NCBI GenBank assembly: GCA_029582265.1
Contig: CM055823.1
Span: 11,287,716 to 11,351,715, forward strand
Length of the DNA stretch: 64,000 nt
Source: Zoroaster sp. YZ-2022
Taxonomy: Eukaryota > Echinodermata > Asteroidea > Forcipulatida > Zoroasteridae
Direction of reading: 5' to 3'
The translations under genes and the position numbers were made by a program. The stretch's first letter is position 1. Each line of letters opens with the position of its first letter. This document shows positions 1-11,699 of the stretch, one piece after another. Below the pieces are notes generated by a model that saw only the letters and a program-made list of their open reading frames with translations, was not told the DNA's origin and made no database searches.

Positions 1-2640
1 GCAAGGTTTCGGCAGGCCTTGTAGATGATAGTGATCAGCTTATACTGAACCCTGCGAGTAACAGGCAGCCAGTGTAGAGATCTGAGAACCGGAGTGATGT
101 GCTCTCTGCGTTTTGTGCCAGTAAGAATCCTCGCAGCTATGTTCTGTAATCGCTGGAGGCGAGATACATGGTATACTGTGGAAGGCCATACAGCAGGGCA
201 TTACAAGAGTCTAACCGGGAGGTGACGAATGCATGTATGGCAGTTGTTGCTGCTTGATCAGTGAGGTGCTTTCTGCTCAGTCTTATATTATACAGCTGAT
301 GATATGCAGCTTTACAGACCATGGAAATGTGTGCACTGTAACCCAGTGATGAGTCAAAATGACTCCGAGGTTGCGAACCTGATCCCTGGGCAAGATGGTG
401 CAGTTGGATATGTTAATGCTCGGCAGAACTTTGGCACGCTGTTGGTGAGTGCCAATAAGAAATTGTGTTTTATCTCCATTGAGCTTTAGCCTGTTTAGCA
501 CCATCCACTCCTGGATCTCAGCAACACACTGTTCAATTTTATTCAAACTGGTTGCAGTCACATTGGTAGATGGTTTGAACGACAAGTAAAGCTGTGTATC
601 ATCCGCATACAAATGGTAACAAAGTCCATGTCTCTTTACCAAGTCTCCCAATGGTAAGGTGTAAATGGTGAATAAAATGGGTCCCAGCACAGATCCTTGT
701 GGAACACCACAAGAGGGGAGTGACCCGGAGAGTGAATTATTCACGCGCACTTGCTGCAGCCTGCCGGTAAGGTAGGAATGGGAACCACTTAAGTGCATCA
801 GATGTAATGCCAAGCCCGTCCGACATTCGTTGCAGCAATATATCGTGATTCACCGTGTCAAATGCAGCAGACATGTCCAAAAGGATCAGAATAACTGCCT
901 CCTGCCTATCCATAGCCATGAGCACGTCATTTTGCACTGCCAAAGTGCAGTTTCTGTGCTGTGCCCTCACAATGATAAGCCGATTGAAAAGGCTCAAACA
1001 AATCGTTCTTTTTCATGTGTGCAGCCAGCTGGGCAGACACTGCTCGCTCGATCAACTTGGAAACATATGGTAGGTTTGAAATGGGACGATAATTTTCCAA
1101 CCAGTGGGAGCCCAGCTTTTCAACAGTGGTTTTACAATAGCCAATTTGTATTCCTTGAGGTACAGGACGAGTGTAAGTGAATTGTTTATGATGGCAGTGA
1201 TCGTATCCACAACCTCATCCTCACAATGCCTGAGTAGCCACGTCGGCAGCGGATCAAGCTCGCAGGATTTATTTGAGTTTCTTCATCAGCTGACGAACGT
1301 CATCTGCAGTCAATGTTGTAAGACAAGAGAGTTCAGTGTTGAACATCTTAGTTTCCGAAGGATACTCTGTCTCCAGTATACCGGCAGCCTGGTTTTAGAT
1401 GTTGAGATATATTGCTGATTTTCTCCACAAAGAAACTACCGAAGTCTTCAGCTAGTTCTTGATCACTGTCATGACGAGGAGAAGGGATTCAGATTTTCTG
1501 TTGAGAATCACGTTCATAACCTTGAATAGATTTCTGGGGTTTCCTGCATTTTCAAGAACCATATTGGAATAAAACTCAGTTGCGGCATCATCCAACAATT
1601 TCCGTGAGTTTAACTTTCTGTTCACAGAAGAGCCTACGGTCATTTGGTGATTTTGTGCGCTCCATCTGCGTTCAAGCTGCCTCCGCTTTCTCTTCTCTTG
1701 AATCTGGTCATCGAAAAACCACAGGGACGATGTCGGACTGTAATGACACGACGATGTTCTGAGCGTGCTTATTCAAGAGCTCACGTAGGACATGATTGTA
1801 ACTTGAACAGCACTGTCAAGGTCTGGGCATTTCAGAACATCCGCATGGCTTCTCCTACACCAACCTTGAAATCATCATGATCGATACAGTTGTATTTTTC
1901 TGTAAACCATTTCCTTTTTCAAAGAACAAGGTTTACACAAGGCAAGTTCACATGTAATACAAAGTGGTCAGATATCTGATAATCCACCGGACATTGCGCA
2001 CAAAATCCGGAGATCGTGAAATAATCAGTCCAAGGTATGCTCACTACATGTAGGTTTATCCACGTGTTGCACCAGATTGAACGAGTCCAAGAGTTCCAGG
2101 AACCGAGATGCCTCGTTACTGGTGGGTACGTTCACATGAAACTGAAATCGCCGACTACAAGCAGCTCCTCCGGTGCTATGATGCAGTCGTCCAGTATATT
2201 TGCAAACTCCTCATAGAACACAGACAGTGGGGTTCTGTTTTGTGCCGAAGGTGTCGGGCGATACACAGTTAGTAATCTCATGGATTTGTTGTTAGAAGTG
2301 CACACCATATCCATGAATTCCATTGATCTTGAAATGGATTTTCGCTTGAGTTCAACTACGCTACCCTTTTTTGTGGATAACAGCAACACCAATGCCTTGA
2401 CTGATCATCCCTTGATAGATGTTTAAAATCATATCCCATCTGGTTTGGGTTTCCCATGATGTATGTAGGTTGTCAGGAAAACAACCATGGACTCTGTTCG
2501 ATAACTGTATGTCCAGGTCATTATCAGCAATGTAATGTGTGTAATTTCTGACAGAATTTCTGACGACAAGACTGTATGCGTTCATCGAAACCAAATTGCA
2601 ATAGTTTTACAGTCCATTTGACCGTGACCGATTTATGTAT
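1..2640 (-). mobile_element. LINE (L2/CR1-like non-LTR retrotransposon), decayed, 3' end off the left edge
   Basis: The minus strand encodes, in order from 2594 down to 1, an APE-type endonuclease followed by a reverse transcriptase. The endonuclease piece at 2392-2132 reads YRPTPSAQNRTPL and ends with VVGDFSF, close to the family's VVGDFN. RT motif A reads [14 protein letters not shown] near 860. [10 protein letters not shown] lies near 700 and the catalytic YADD box at about 598-609. The C-terminal conserved block HAFVTSRLDSCNALLYGLP is at about 180-240. These motifs and their order are those of jockey-superfamily LINEs of the L2/CR1 group. The pieces sit in different frames with stops, so the copy is dead. 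The segment 1000-2130 links the domains and still shows FKVMN and LNRK of the linker. The 3' UTR is beyond position 1 and the 5' boundary is approximate. Subfamily assignment is inference. Confidence 0.85.
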
Positions 2641-3304
2641 TAACAGAGATCCAGAATTTTGACTACGTATTGAAAAGTATCGGGATAAAGTTACCCGTTT
2701 CCATACGGGGCAAAAGTAGAGATAATAACTACATCAATTTTACGTTGTTTACGGGAACCTGCACGTTCTCCCCATGAGTAGGTGAAGGTGTCTCCTATTA
2801 ATTCCAAGTTCTCTAATAATAGTTCCCATGTAGAAATGGAAAAGCCGTTCTTGTGTATGCCCACTGTATGCAGCTCAAGTTGTGATCTATGTGTACATGT
2901 ACATCATTGAATGGATGTAGCAACCTGTGGCAACGTTGTATAACAGTGTAAGTAGCTGTATGAGTAATTATGAAGAGGCCACTAGCCCTCAGCGCACAGC
3001 AACAATACACTCCAATGCACTGCAGTACAAGGAATGGTGATCTGATCAACACAGTATCGGCCATGTAAAGATTTGTACCAATCCAAGCAAATATCAGCTC
3101 ACAGAAACAGTTTTCAGTTATGTCCAGTTGAACTCCACATCCAGATGTATACCAGATCCCAGGATGGTCACCACATCATAATGAAAACATGTCAGTATAT
3201 AAATCATCATCGACAAAAACAACTTTTAAACACCCAAAGTAGAACTGAGAGAAAAATTCCAGGCAAACCCTGTACTGTAAGGCTGCCTGTTTAGGCGTGC
3301 TAAA
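2641..3304. other. No gene recognised
   Basis: No recognisable coding or structural signal. Short open frames here do not resemble any family I know. It could hold the 5' UTR of the LINE to the left. Confidence 0.4.
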
Positions 3305-3311
3305 TAAATAG

Positions 3312-3680
3312 TGTGAATTTACCTCTTGTGGTTGTTGAGAATATGATTTTTTTTAAATATTAAACTTTGAATTCCGATTTGGACAGAGAAGTAAGGTCAA
3401 AGTGGGGTCACCTTTTGTAAATATTTTTCGACAATTAACAATCTGTATAATGGTACAAAAATTGTGAATTTACCTCTTGTGGTTGTTGATGGATATGATT
3501 TTTTAATATTAAACTTTGATGACTCCTGGGTTTGGACGAGGTAAGGTCAAGGTCATCAGGTCACTCTGACTGGGAGTTTCATCACTGCTGATTCTAAGTA
3601 CTAAGTGCATACAAGTTTCAAGTTCATGTGAAGTTTGCAAGTATGTTTTGTTTGCGCAGGAGAAGAAGAAGAATATTGAA
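3312..3680. repeat. Two-copy tandem repeat followed by an (AGA)n tail
   Basis: A phrase beginning GTGAATTTACCTCTTGTGG and running through AAACTTTGA to AAGGTCAA occurs at about 3312-3412 and again at about 3464-3565, in direct orientation and slightly diverged. After the second copy the sequence ends in AGAAGAAGAAGAA near 3660-3673, as the 3' tail of a retroposed element would. The element family is not identified. Confidence 0.6.
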
Positions 3681-3699
3681 GTAAACTAGAGCTTAACTG

Positions 3700-6600
3700 T
3701 TTGTTAGGAATTCAACACACACGGTGTTGTTCGAGAGTCCAACTTCCGGTTCAATCAAATTATCATCAGATGATGTCAATATCATATTGTGCAAGGGTTT
3801 ATCATCTTTATAATAATATCAATTTCATATTCAAAAGACATCAATTTTGCGTTAGAATTTGTTGAATTTGAACTTCCCTGTTTTGGGACAGGAAGTAAAG
3901 TCATTAGGTGGTTTTTGAAGTCATATATGACCTCCTCATGATGTAATATGAAAACAACGGTTTTGATAACATACATTACGGCCCAAGCTATGAGATATGA
4001 CCTTTAAAAATTGCAAAATCGTTACTTCGTTAATGCCAACTAATTGGACCATTGGCAAAGCATTTATGTAGTAACTCATTTCGTACAAGAATTACAAGTT
4101 ATTAATGTAAGGAATCTCAATTGTGTTTTTGTTTTTTCTAACAGGTCAAATAGTTCTTGAGATATTATTGTTGCTAACTTTGAAATATTGTGAGATTAGT
4201 TAGCAGATAATTACAAATTAACAAGTGTGACTTGGAATACAATGTTTTATTTTAAATATTGACACTAGCCCAACACATGCTTTTCAAAGCCATGCTGAAT
4301 GATAAATCAACATTAAAAATCACTCATGAAAATAGTTTGCCAGGGTTGTAGGTAGTCAGATCAACCTATTCCAACGTTATTATGGGCATAAAGTCCCAAA
4401 GTTGATTTTAGGATAGAAGGAGACTACATGTATAGTAACTGGATTAAACTTGGCTGCAAATTCAAAGAGCAGGAAGTGTGGGTTAAATTGTTTGGGGGAG
4501 TTGGGGTTACTGAAGACACCTCCTGAGCTACGGAAGACCATATAATATTTCCCTTCCTTTTCCCTTTAGCATAGCCTTCATTAGAAAACAATTTTATAAC
4601 ACACATGAAAATTTGGGAAGAAAGTTTTATCCGTGTTTATCTTACTCCCCCCGCAGAAGAGTTTTTTAAAAAAAAAAACCCCAATTTCAAACAAAATTAA
4701 ATGTAATTATATCCACGGGGATCAAATTGATAATTTTTTCTTTTCACTTTGTTTATAAAAAACCTTCAATTTTAGATTTAAATGAACCCAAATTGGTATT
4801 TATCTCTTTTTTAAGTCTTAAAAAAAATAAATTTTTATTTATAATATATTTCATTTTCAGGTTGTTTATAAAAAAAATATAATGAAAAATTGACAATGAT
4901 AGGACACTGAATCAACCCTTATTATGTTTTCACCATACTGAAAAATTAAAATTTAAAAATGTTCCCCCTCCCCGTTCTGGAGGATGTACGCCACTGGGAT
5001 GAACCAACACATTTGTTTTTTTTTCTAAAATTTTGGTCTATTTTGGGTATAGAACCAAGAACGGGAAGGAGGCAAACAAGCAATAAAAGATGAGGGCCCA
5101 AAAAATTCCATTGACTGACGACTGGGTTTATTTTTCGAAAATCACACCCATCAATTTGCTATGGGTTAAGATTTCCCTTTTTAAAAAAAAAGATTTAAGA
5201 TTGAAAATGGGGAGTAAGGGTTTGATTTAAATTTGTTTAACTGACAGGGATTAAAGGTGGTTATCAGATACACCCCTTCTTGGACTGAAATGTCTCTATA
5301 GAAAAAAATAAAAAAAATTTATACAAAACCCTTAATTTTTTTTGTAATAAAAAATTTAAAAACTAAATAAAATGTTCATCTTTGGGATAACCCCCTTTCA
5401 AAGATCTGTTAACAAGACGTTAAACCATACCAAGATTGTTGATGATTTGAACATTACGATACTGATTTGGATGGGGTGTAAACCCCGGTTGGGTACTGTT
5501 TGAACCATCTGACCCAGATACATCGGAGTCAAATGCTGAAAAAATAATAGTTAAGTTTTTGAAGCGGAAAAAGTATTTAAATTTGAGAATTTCAAATTTT
5601 ATGGAATGAGGAAAATATGTCACAGTGAACATGTGTAAAAAAAAAGGGAAGGTTTTATATAGGCCACATGGACCAAGAAAAAAGTAAAAAATTCAGAGAA
5701 GTTCAATTTATGGAAGGGGGAAAATATTTATAATTTTAGAGTAGCGGGACCATTAAAATTGAAAAGGGTTTGGGTTGTTTTCAAATTACACAATTTTTTG
5801 AAATTTTAAAAATTAAAAAAATTTTCCCGCACAAAACCCTTCATCAAAAGAAAAAATGTTTTTAAGGAAATTGCAGAGTCCTAACCATAATTTCATGTGA
5901 TTGTGAGGGAGGATGTCTGAGAACCTGGGAGCAGGGCCCCTAAGCATGAGGTCATGAATATTGATTTTCCTGTGAAATAATTGTTCATGTAAGTTTATTT
6001 GTATCGAGAAGGCAAAAATTAAGGAAAAATAGTAAACAATCGCTATACTTATTTAATTTGTACAAACTGAAGATTTTTTGGGGAAAAAAAAAATTTCAAA
6101 ATATGGCAAAAATTTTACCGAATAATTGCCAAACCTTCAACGAATTTTCCTATCCTTATTTATATTCTAAATACATTTTTTGGGGCATTGTTCAATTTTG
6201 TTAGTTGTTTACGTCCAAAAATTTACACCAACAAGTTCGGTCATGTTAGTTAAACGGGAAATGCAAGACGAATGGACAGCTTAAAAAAGGTTTTTCTTGT
6301 ATAAATACAGGAAACCCCTTAAAAGTAATTAAAGATACTTTTCTCTTTTTTTGACCGTGAGTTGGCGATCCATTTTTACAGTAAATGTTTTGGATATCGA
6401 ACAGGTCGATATCAATGTAGCCCATTTTAAACAAAACGTACTAACGATATTTGGGGTTTCGGACTATATGGTAATCAATATCGACGCTGATTGCGGGCCC
6501 ATGGCCCAGACTAAATTAAAGCCTTGCGGCGGTATACGATCTTTTATTCTTCAAAAACGTTTGGTTTTAAAAATTTTACTTTTAGCGTAACGAACCCCCT

Positions 6601-7120
6601 GACGAATCAGACGTCACAGAAAACGGGTTTTTCGCTTGATATTTTTGTTTAGGTTTGAAGGTTTTTACAAAGGGGTGCCTTGTTAGGAAAAGCCACTGAG
6701 AAAAAGAAGAAAAAAAAAGATAAAAAAATATTTTGCGCGCTGAACACCCAAAAAAAAAAAAAGAAAAAACAATAGGGGTTTTTGACCCCAAACAATAATA
6801 CATTTATATAAGGGTCTTTCACGACTGAAAGGTATCACAGGTTACAAATGGATCAACTTAATAACTTTTTAAAGAACAAAATGAGATGTAATTTTTAACA
6901 GTGAAAAAAAGATGCAAAAAGGAAAAAAAATGAGTTCAGTTTACTTTAAACATCTGAAGTTCCCAAGACGAAATTTTATGGGAGATTTTCCCTATTTGGG
7001 GAGAAGCAAAGAAACCCTTATTTGCAGAACAAAGATGAGTGCGGGGTTTAGAGAGCATCTTTTGGTCAGAACTAGAGGTTGGTATAGCGAGATAAGCTCA
7101 TAGATAAGATGGTGCATTAT
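3700..7120. other. AT-rich non-coding stretch
   Basis: Long A and T runs dominate, for example around 4660-4680, 5170-5190, 5295-5345 and 6700-6770. No open frame resembles a protein, and no repeats with clear boundaries were found. The many homopolymer runs may partly reflect consensus error. Confidence 0.4.
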
Positions 7121-7129
7121 TAGAAAGGC

Positions 7130-8040
7130 AATTAAGTAATAGTCATAATTTTAAAATCGATACGTTTTTGTACAGGTAGCCAATGAAGCTGTTGGAGAGC
7201 GGAGATACATGGCCAGACTTTTTGTCTTGAATATGAGTTTAGCAGCCCTATTTTGAAGTCGCTGAAGTCTTTAATTTCTTTGGCTGATGAACCATGAGAA
7301 GTGAGTTGAGCGTAGCTCAAGTCGAGCAGTTACTAAGCACGGACTGCATGGTGGCATGTGTATCATCAATGAACATTCTGATACGTGATAAATTACGAAG
7401 ATGAAAATTAACAGACTTACAAATTGATGATACATGATAGGACATGTTCATTGCACTATCAAATTCTACTCCAAGATTCCTTATAGTTTTGGATGGTTTG
7501 ATAATAGTTTTACCTATGGTAAGAGATATCTGAAAACTTATGCAAAATGTTGGGATTGGCAGAATAAAAATTCGGTTTTGTCATCATTGAGGAGTAGCAT
7601 ATTTTAGACATCCATGATTTGATTTCCGAAATGCATTTTAGATAAAGTGGAAATTGCGCGATCTGATTCACCAGGTATTCGGGGATCAACATTAATGTAT
7701 AACTGAGTGTCATCTGCATAAAAATGGCTTTGATACCAGGGTAGTGTGATGATACAACATAGGTTGAGTATAAAGAAGGAACATCTGAGGTCCGACACAT
7801 GGCTTTGGGCAAACCATAAAGAACCTTAGGATCAGAAAATTCATTGGCGATCCTAATTCTACATGTTCGATTATTAAGGTAGGATTTGAACCAGCAATAA
7901 CGTTATTCTTGAAACCAAATACATGTGATAATCTATGTAACAAACATCATAATCAATTGTGTCAAAGCAAGACAGATCCATAACACCACGAAAACAGCCT
8001 GCCGATTGTCAAAAGCTTGGATGATATCACTCTTGACTTT
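7130..8040 (-). mobile_element. LINE (L2/CR1-like) RT fragment
   Basis: Reading the minus strand from about 8035 downward, RT motif A appears as LLDLSCFDTIDYD near 7965-8000, and the catalytic box as [11 protein letters not shown] near 7700-7725. Further downstream LQQLHWLPVQKRIDFKI at about 7145-7195 matches the conserved C-terminal block of L2/CR1 elements (HWLPV). Stops and frame changes separate the pieces. It is a second dead LINE in the same orientation as the one at the left edge and abuts an unrelated RT fragment at about 8040-8060. Confidence 0.75.
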
Positions 8041-8049
8041 CAACAGGGC

Positions 8050-9300
8050 TGTCTACGTGCTGTGATTGGTCTGTAAGCAGATTGGACTTACAATACAAGT
8101 CATCCACGTCGGAACGTTGCCACGCACTAAGCATTGTTGCAGCTGCTGGGCTTCTTTCGTGAAGACTACTGAAGTTCTTTAGCCAGTATCCGTGCACTTG
8201 GTCTGGTCCGGGCTTCAATTCCGGCACTTTCCTCAACTGTTTCTTCACCTTGCTCACATCAATCTGAAATCCTCTTGTTGTTGTACATTCTTTAACTCGT
8301 CTTTCACGTCGGCTAACCATTCTGCTTGTCTGTTATGATCACTCAGGCTGATCCCAAAGGCCACCCAGAAATTCCTTGCCTCTGCTGGCTCTGGGCCCAC
8401 TTGTGAGTTGTCACATTTCCGTCCATTTCTTTGAATAATTGACGTTGATTTGTACTGAACAGGCGATTTTGATGAAACTGCCTGACTCTGTCATCGTACC
8501 TCTTACTCGCAGCTTCGCCTTAACCATTTGCTTTATTTCCTCCTTAACTACACTCATCCCTTTCCTTTACTTGATACTTCTTTATTAATCTGTTCCTCAT
8601 ATCTGAATCTTTCATTGCACCTCTACCCATTTGCTCTATTCTACTGAGATCTTTGGTAACTCGTTAATTTGGCCTTCGAGTCTGCGTTTCCCCAAAGTTT
8701 ATTATTTTTATGTTGTGATTGTGAATGTGAAGATTTTTCCTGATCTCTCCGCATACAACTGCCTGCAAAGACAAGATCGTTAATTTCAAAAAGTTTGGGT
8801 AGTACTTACGTCCCAAGGATTCTACTTCCCATAGCTGAAAATTTGTCGCTTTTCCCTGGACCTGACGCAATGCGGAATACTCCACTTACCAGTCCCTTTA
8901 CCTTTACCATTACCTTCAATCTTTTTCCCTAATCTCTGAGCTCTTCCTCCGTCAAGTCTTCTGTTCTCCTCTCCTCCACTGACCTCATCTGCACCTGGGA
9001 ACTTGCCAGCTCACCAGCGACCACGTTGTCCAGTTCCTCCTCCTCCTTCTTCATCCCCAGCCTCTGTCCGTGATATTATTCTACTCATCTCTTCCACCTC
9101 AATTTTCGTTAGCCACCGATTATGTTGATTTGTTTTACCTGGTCGCAACCGCTGTTCGCTTATTTCAAAATGCCTTTATCCCCATATGTTAATCATTCTC
9201 CTTCTGTGCCTCTGTTCTCTGGCTTGCCCTTATAAAACATTCCATTGCAATTCTGTTATCGTCCTACCCCACTTTCTCCTGTTTACAGCACGAATTCTGT
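8050..9300 (-). mobile_element. Second, different non-LTR retrotransposon RT fragment
   Basis: The minus strand from about 8270 to 8150 reads IDVSKVKKQLRKVPELKPGPDQVHGYWLK when frame is followed, with the KPGPD(Q/G)V(H/Q)G(Y/F)WLK signature at the start of an RT domain. Upstream on the minus strand, at about 8510-8390, the pieces NQRQLFKEMDGN and an ETREFW-like region correspond to the pre-RT linker of the same family. This differs from the L2/CR1-like fragment at 7130-8040. Multiple frameshifts make it a relic. The region 8640-9300 probably holds more of its N-terminal part, but I can only support it by position. Confidence 0.6.
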
Positions 9301-9737
9301 TATTGTTCTGAGAGGGTATACGATCTGGCGGTACCTGCTCAAGCTACCGACCAGAACGGGCGATGGACTTCCTTTGAGAGTTCGGCGCTGATTCACCGTT
9401 GAGTTGATGCTGCATAGCATTAATTATCATCACAAATTGTGAGAAAAGTTGTATTGTTTCAGGGAAATTACATGCAAAAGCGATTTTATTTCACCCTGCA
9501 GAAATCACCAGCGTTAGTTGATATCAAGATGGTCTAAAGGACGCAGATGGAACGCCTTCCTGCTAACTTTATCACTGAGTAACGTACGTTGTAAAGAGTC
9601 TTCCGAAATCGAGAAAAGCAAAAGGTTTTACAGTAAAAAGCCACAAGATCTTTAATGCGAGTTGAAACTTTCCCGTAGCGTCTACTCTAGCACCTACAAG
9701 GGTACACTTTGGTAATGATTTCCGACGGAAACTTATT

Positions 9738-10175
9738 ATTATTATTAGTGTTAGTGTTAGTGTTAGTGTTAGTGTTAGTGTTAGTGTTAGTGTTAGTGTT
9801 AGTGTTACTGTTAGTGTTACTGGAGTAGTGTTAGTGTTAGTGTTAGTGTTAGTGTTAGTGTTGTATGTTAGTGTTAGTGTTGTGTTAGTTTAGTGTTAGT
9901 GTTAGTGTTAGTGTTAGTGTTAGTGTTAGTGTTAGTGTTAGTGTTATGTTAGTGTTAGTGTTATGTTATGTTAGTGTTAGTGTTAGTAGTAGTAGTGTTA
10001 GTAGTAGTAGTGTAGTATGGGAGTGTTAGTAGTAGTAGTGTTAGTAGTAGTAGTGTTTAGTAGTAGTGTTAGTAGTAGTAGTGTTAGTAGTAGTAGTGTT
10101 AGTAGTAGGGGTTAGGGTTGGTTTGTGTTGGTATTAGTATTAGTATTAGTATTAGTATTATTAGTATTAGTAACG
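9738..10175 (+). repeat. TTAGTG hexamer microsatellite grading into AGTAGTGTT
   Basis: From about 9738 the sequence is a nearly pure array of the hexamer GTTAGT, with occasional GTTACT and single-base slips. From about 9980 it changes to a (GTTAGTAGTAGTA)n type pattern and finally to (ATTAGT)n at about 10135-10170. The unit differs by one base from the metazoan telomere hexamer TTAGGG. No coding potential. Confidence 0.95.
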
Positions 10176-10689
10176 GAGAATTTCACCTGGGGTCACTGCA
10201 AACATCTTGACTAATTTTGGTGTAAATGTAACAGATTTTCAAACTCAACAGTCATGATCAATGCATACTAACTGCATGCATATACATCCATCATGGAACA
10301 ATTCCTGGTAAAATACCAGGTGTTCCCCCCCCCATCCCATCCTTCTATAAATGGGGCTTGAGACTAACAAGGTTTACTCACCACTGATCTGTGACTTCAA
10401 TTTGATTGACGCCCCTTTTATTCAGAGGTACTTGTTGATCGTTTTGGTTGTTTCTCATTGCAGCAAGGGTCAGCACAATTTAAATAACAGGAAGAAATCA
10501 TCATAATAAACATCATAATCACATTTATTTCCATTTCACTTTACAAAATTCACTTTACGATTGCAGTGTAAACAATAATACAAAACTAAAAATAAATAAA
10601 GTGGTAGGGGTTTCATAAAGTACATAGCAACAAAATAGTGAAATGGATATCCCGAGAAGCATTGCTTGTGTTGGGGATGCCTTAGACAA

Positions 10690-10730
<41 letters not shown>

Positions 10731-11154
10731 AACAGACATAGGACAAAAAGGGACGACAGGAAACATGGATTAACCCTAGGGAAAAATATAAACAATTCAC
10801 ATAAAAAGGGGGAGACGATAGCCTATCCCAAATTTAGGGATGGAATGTATAAGTACATATTTATACCATACATGAGACAAAATAATGAAAAGTAATATTA
10901 GTTTAAATAACATCAATAAATTACAGGGGAAAAATTTAAAAGATACCGTTTTATATTACCTTGAATAACCGAGAAGGGAATGTCTAATAAGTTGGGGTAG
11001 TGTGTTCCAATTTATGGCACCAGTGTATCGAATGGTGTTGAAAAAATCTAGTTCTATGGATTGGAAGATGTATGTTTGTTGATGTTCTAGTGTTGTAATT
11101 AGAACATTATAATTAAATGAATAATGCTTGGAATTTCTAGGGAGTTGTTTGTTG
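10176..11154. other. Non-coding sequence with a (GACA)n microsatellite at about 10692-10738
   Basis: A run of about eleven ACAG/ACAA tetramers lies at 10692-10738. The rest, up to the assembly gap, has no recognisable gene. The 10520-11150 stretch looks like the 3' untranslated part of a retroelement (AT-rich, with TTTATTTCCATTT near 10523), but this is not demonstrable by eye. Confidence 0.45.
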
Positions 11155-11654
11155 NNNNNNNNNNNNNNNNNNNNNNNNNNNNNNNNNNNNNNNNNNNNNN
11201 NNNNNNNNNNNNNNNNNNNNNNNNNNNNNNNNNNNNNNNNNNNNNNNNNNNNNNNNNNNNNNNNNNNNNNNNNNNNNNNNNNNNNNNNNNNNNNNNNNNN
11301 NNNNNNNNNNNNNNNNNNNNNNNNNNNNNNNNNNNNNNNNNNNNNNNNNNNNNNNNNNNNNNNNNNNNNNNNNNNNNNNNNNNNNNNNNNNNNNNNNNNN
11401 NNNNNNNNNNNNNNNNNNNNNNNNNNNNNNNNNNNNNNNNNNNNNNNNNNNNNNNNNNNNNNNNNNNNNNNNNNNNNNNNNNNNNNNNNNNNNNNNNNNN
11501 NNNNNNNNNNNNNNNNNNNNNNNNNNNNNNNNNNNNNNNNNNNNNNNNNNNNNNNNNNNNNNNNNNNNNNNNNNNNNNNNNNNNNNNNNNNNNNNNNNNN
11601 NNNNNNNNNNNNNNNNNNNNNNNNNNNNNNNNNNNNNNNNNNNNNNNNNNNNNN
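11155..11654. other. Assembly gap of exactly 500 N
   Basis: 500 consecutive N. The round number indicates a scaffold gap of arbitrary size, so distances and homology across it are unknown. Confidence 0.99.
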
Positions 11655-11699
11655 AGATCGATCAGGGGGTAAAGTTGAGATGGATCGGAGTTAGGAGCG

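Noticed and set aside
10536..10800. Cysteine-rich minus-strand peptide with a CLSVCLSV repeat
   Set aside because: It is translated from a (GACA)n microsatellite.
11124..11694. Open frames spanning the N runs (also 39310-40066)
   Set aside because: They are artefacts of translating N.
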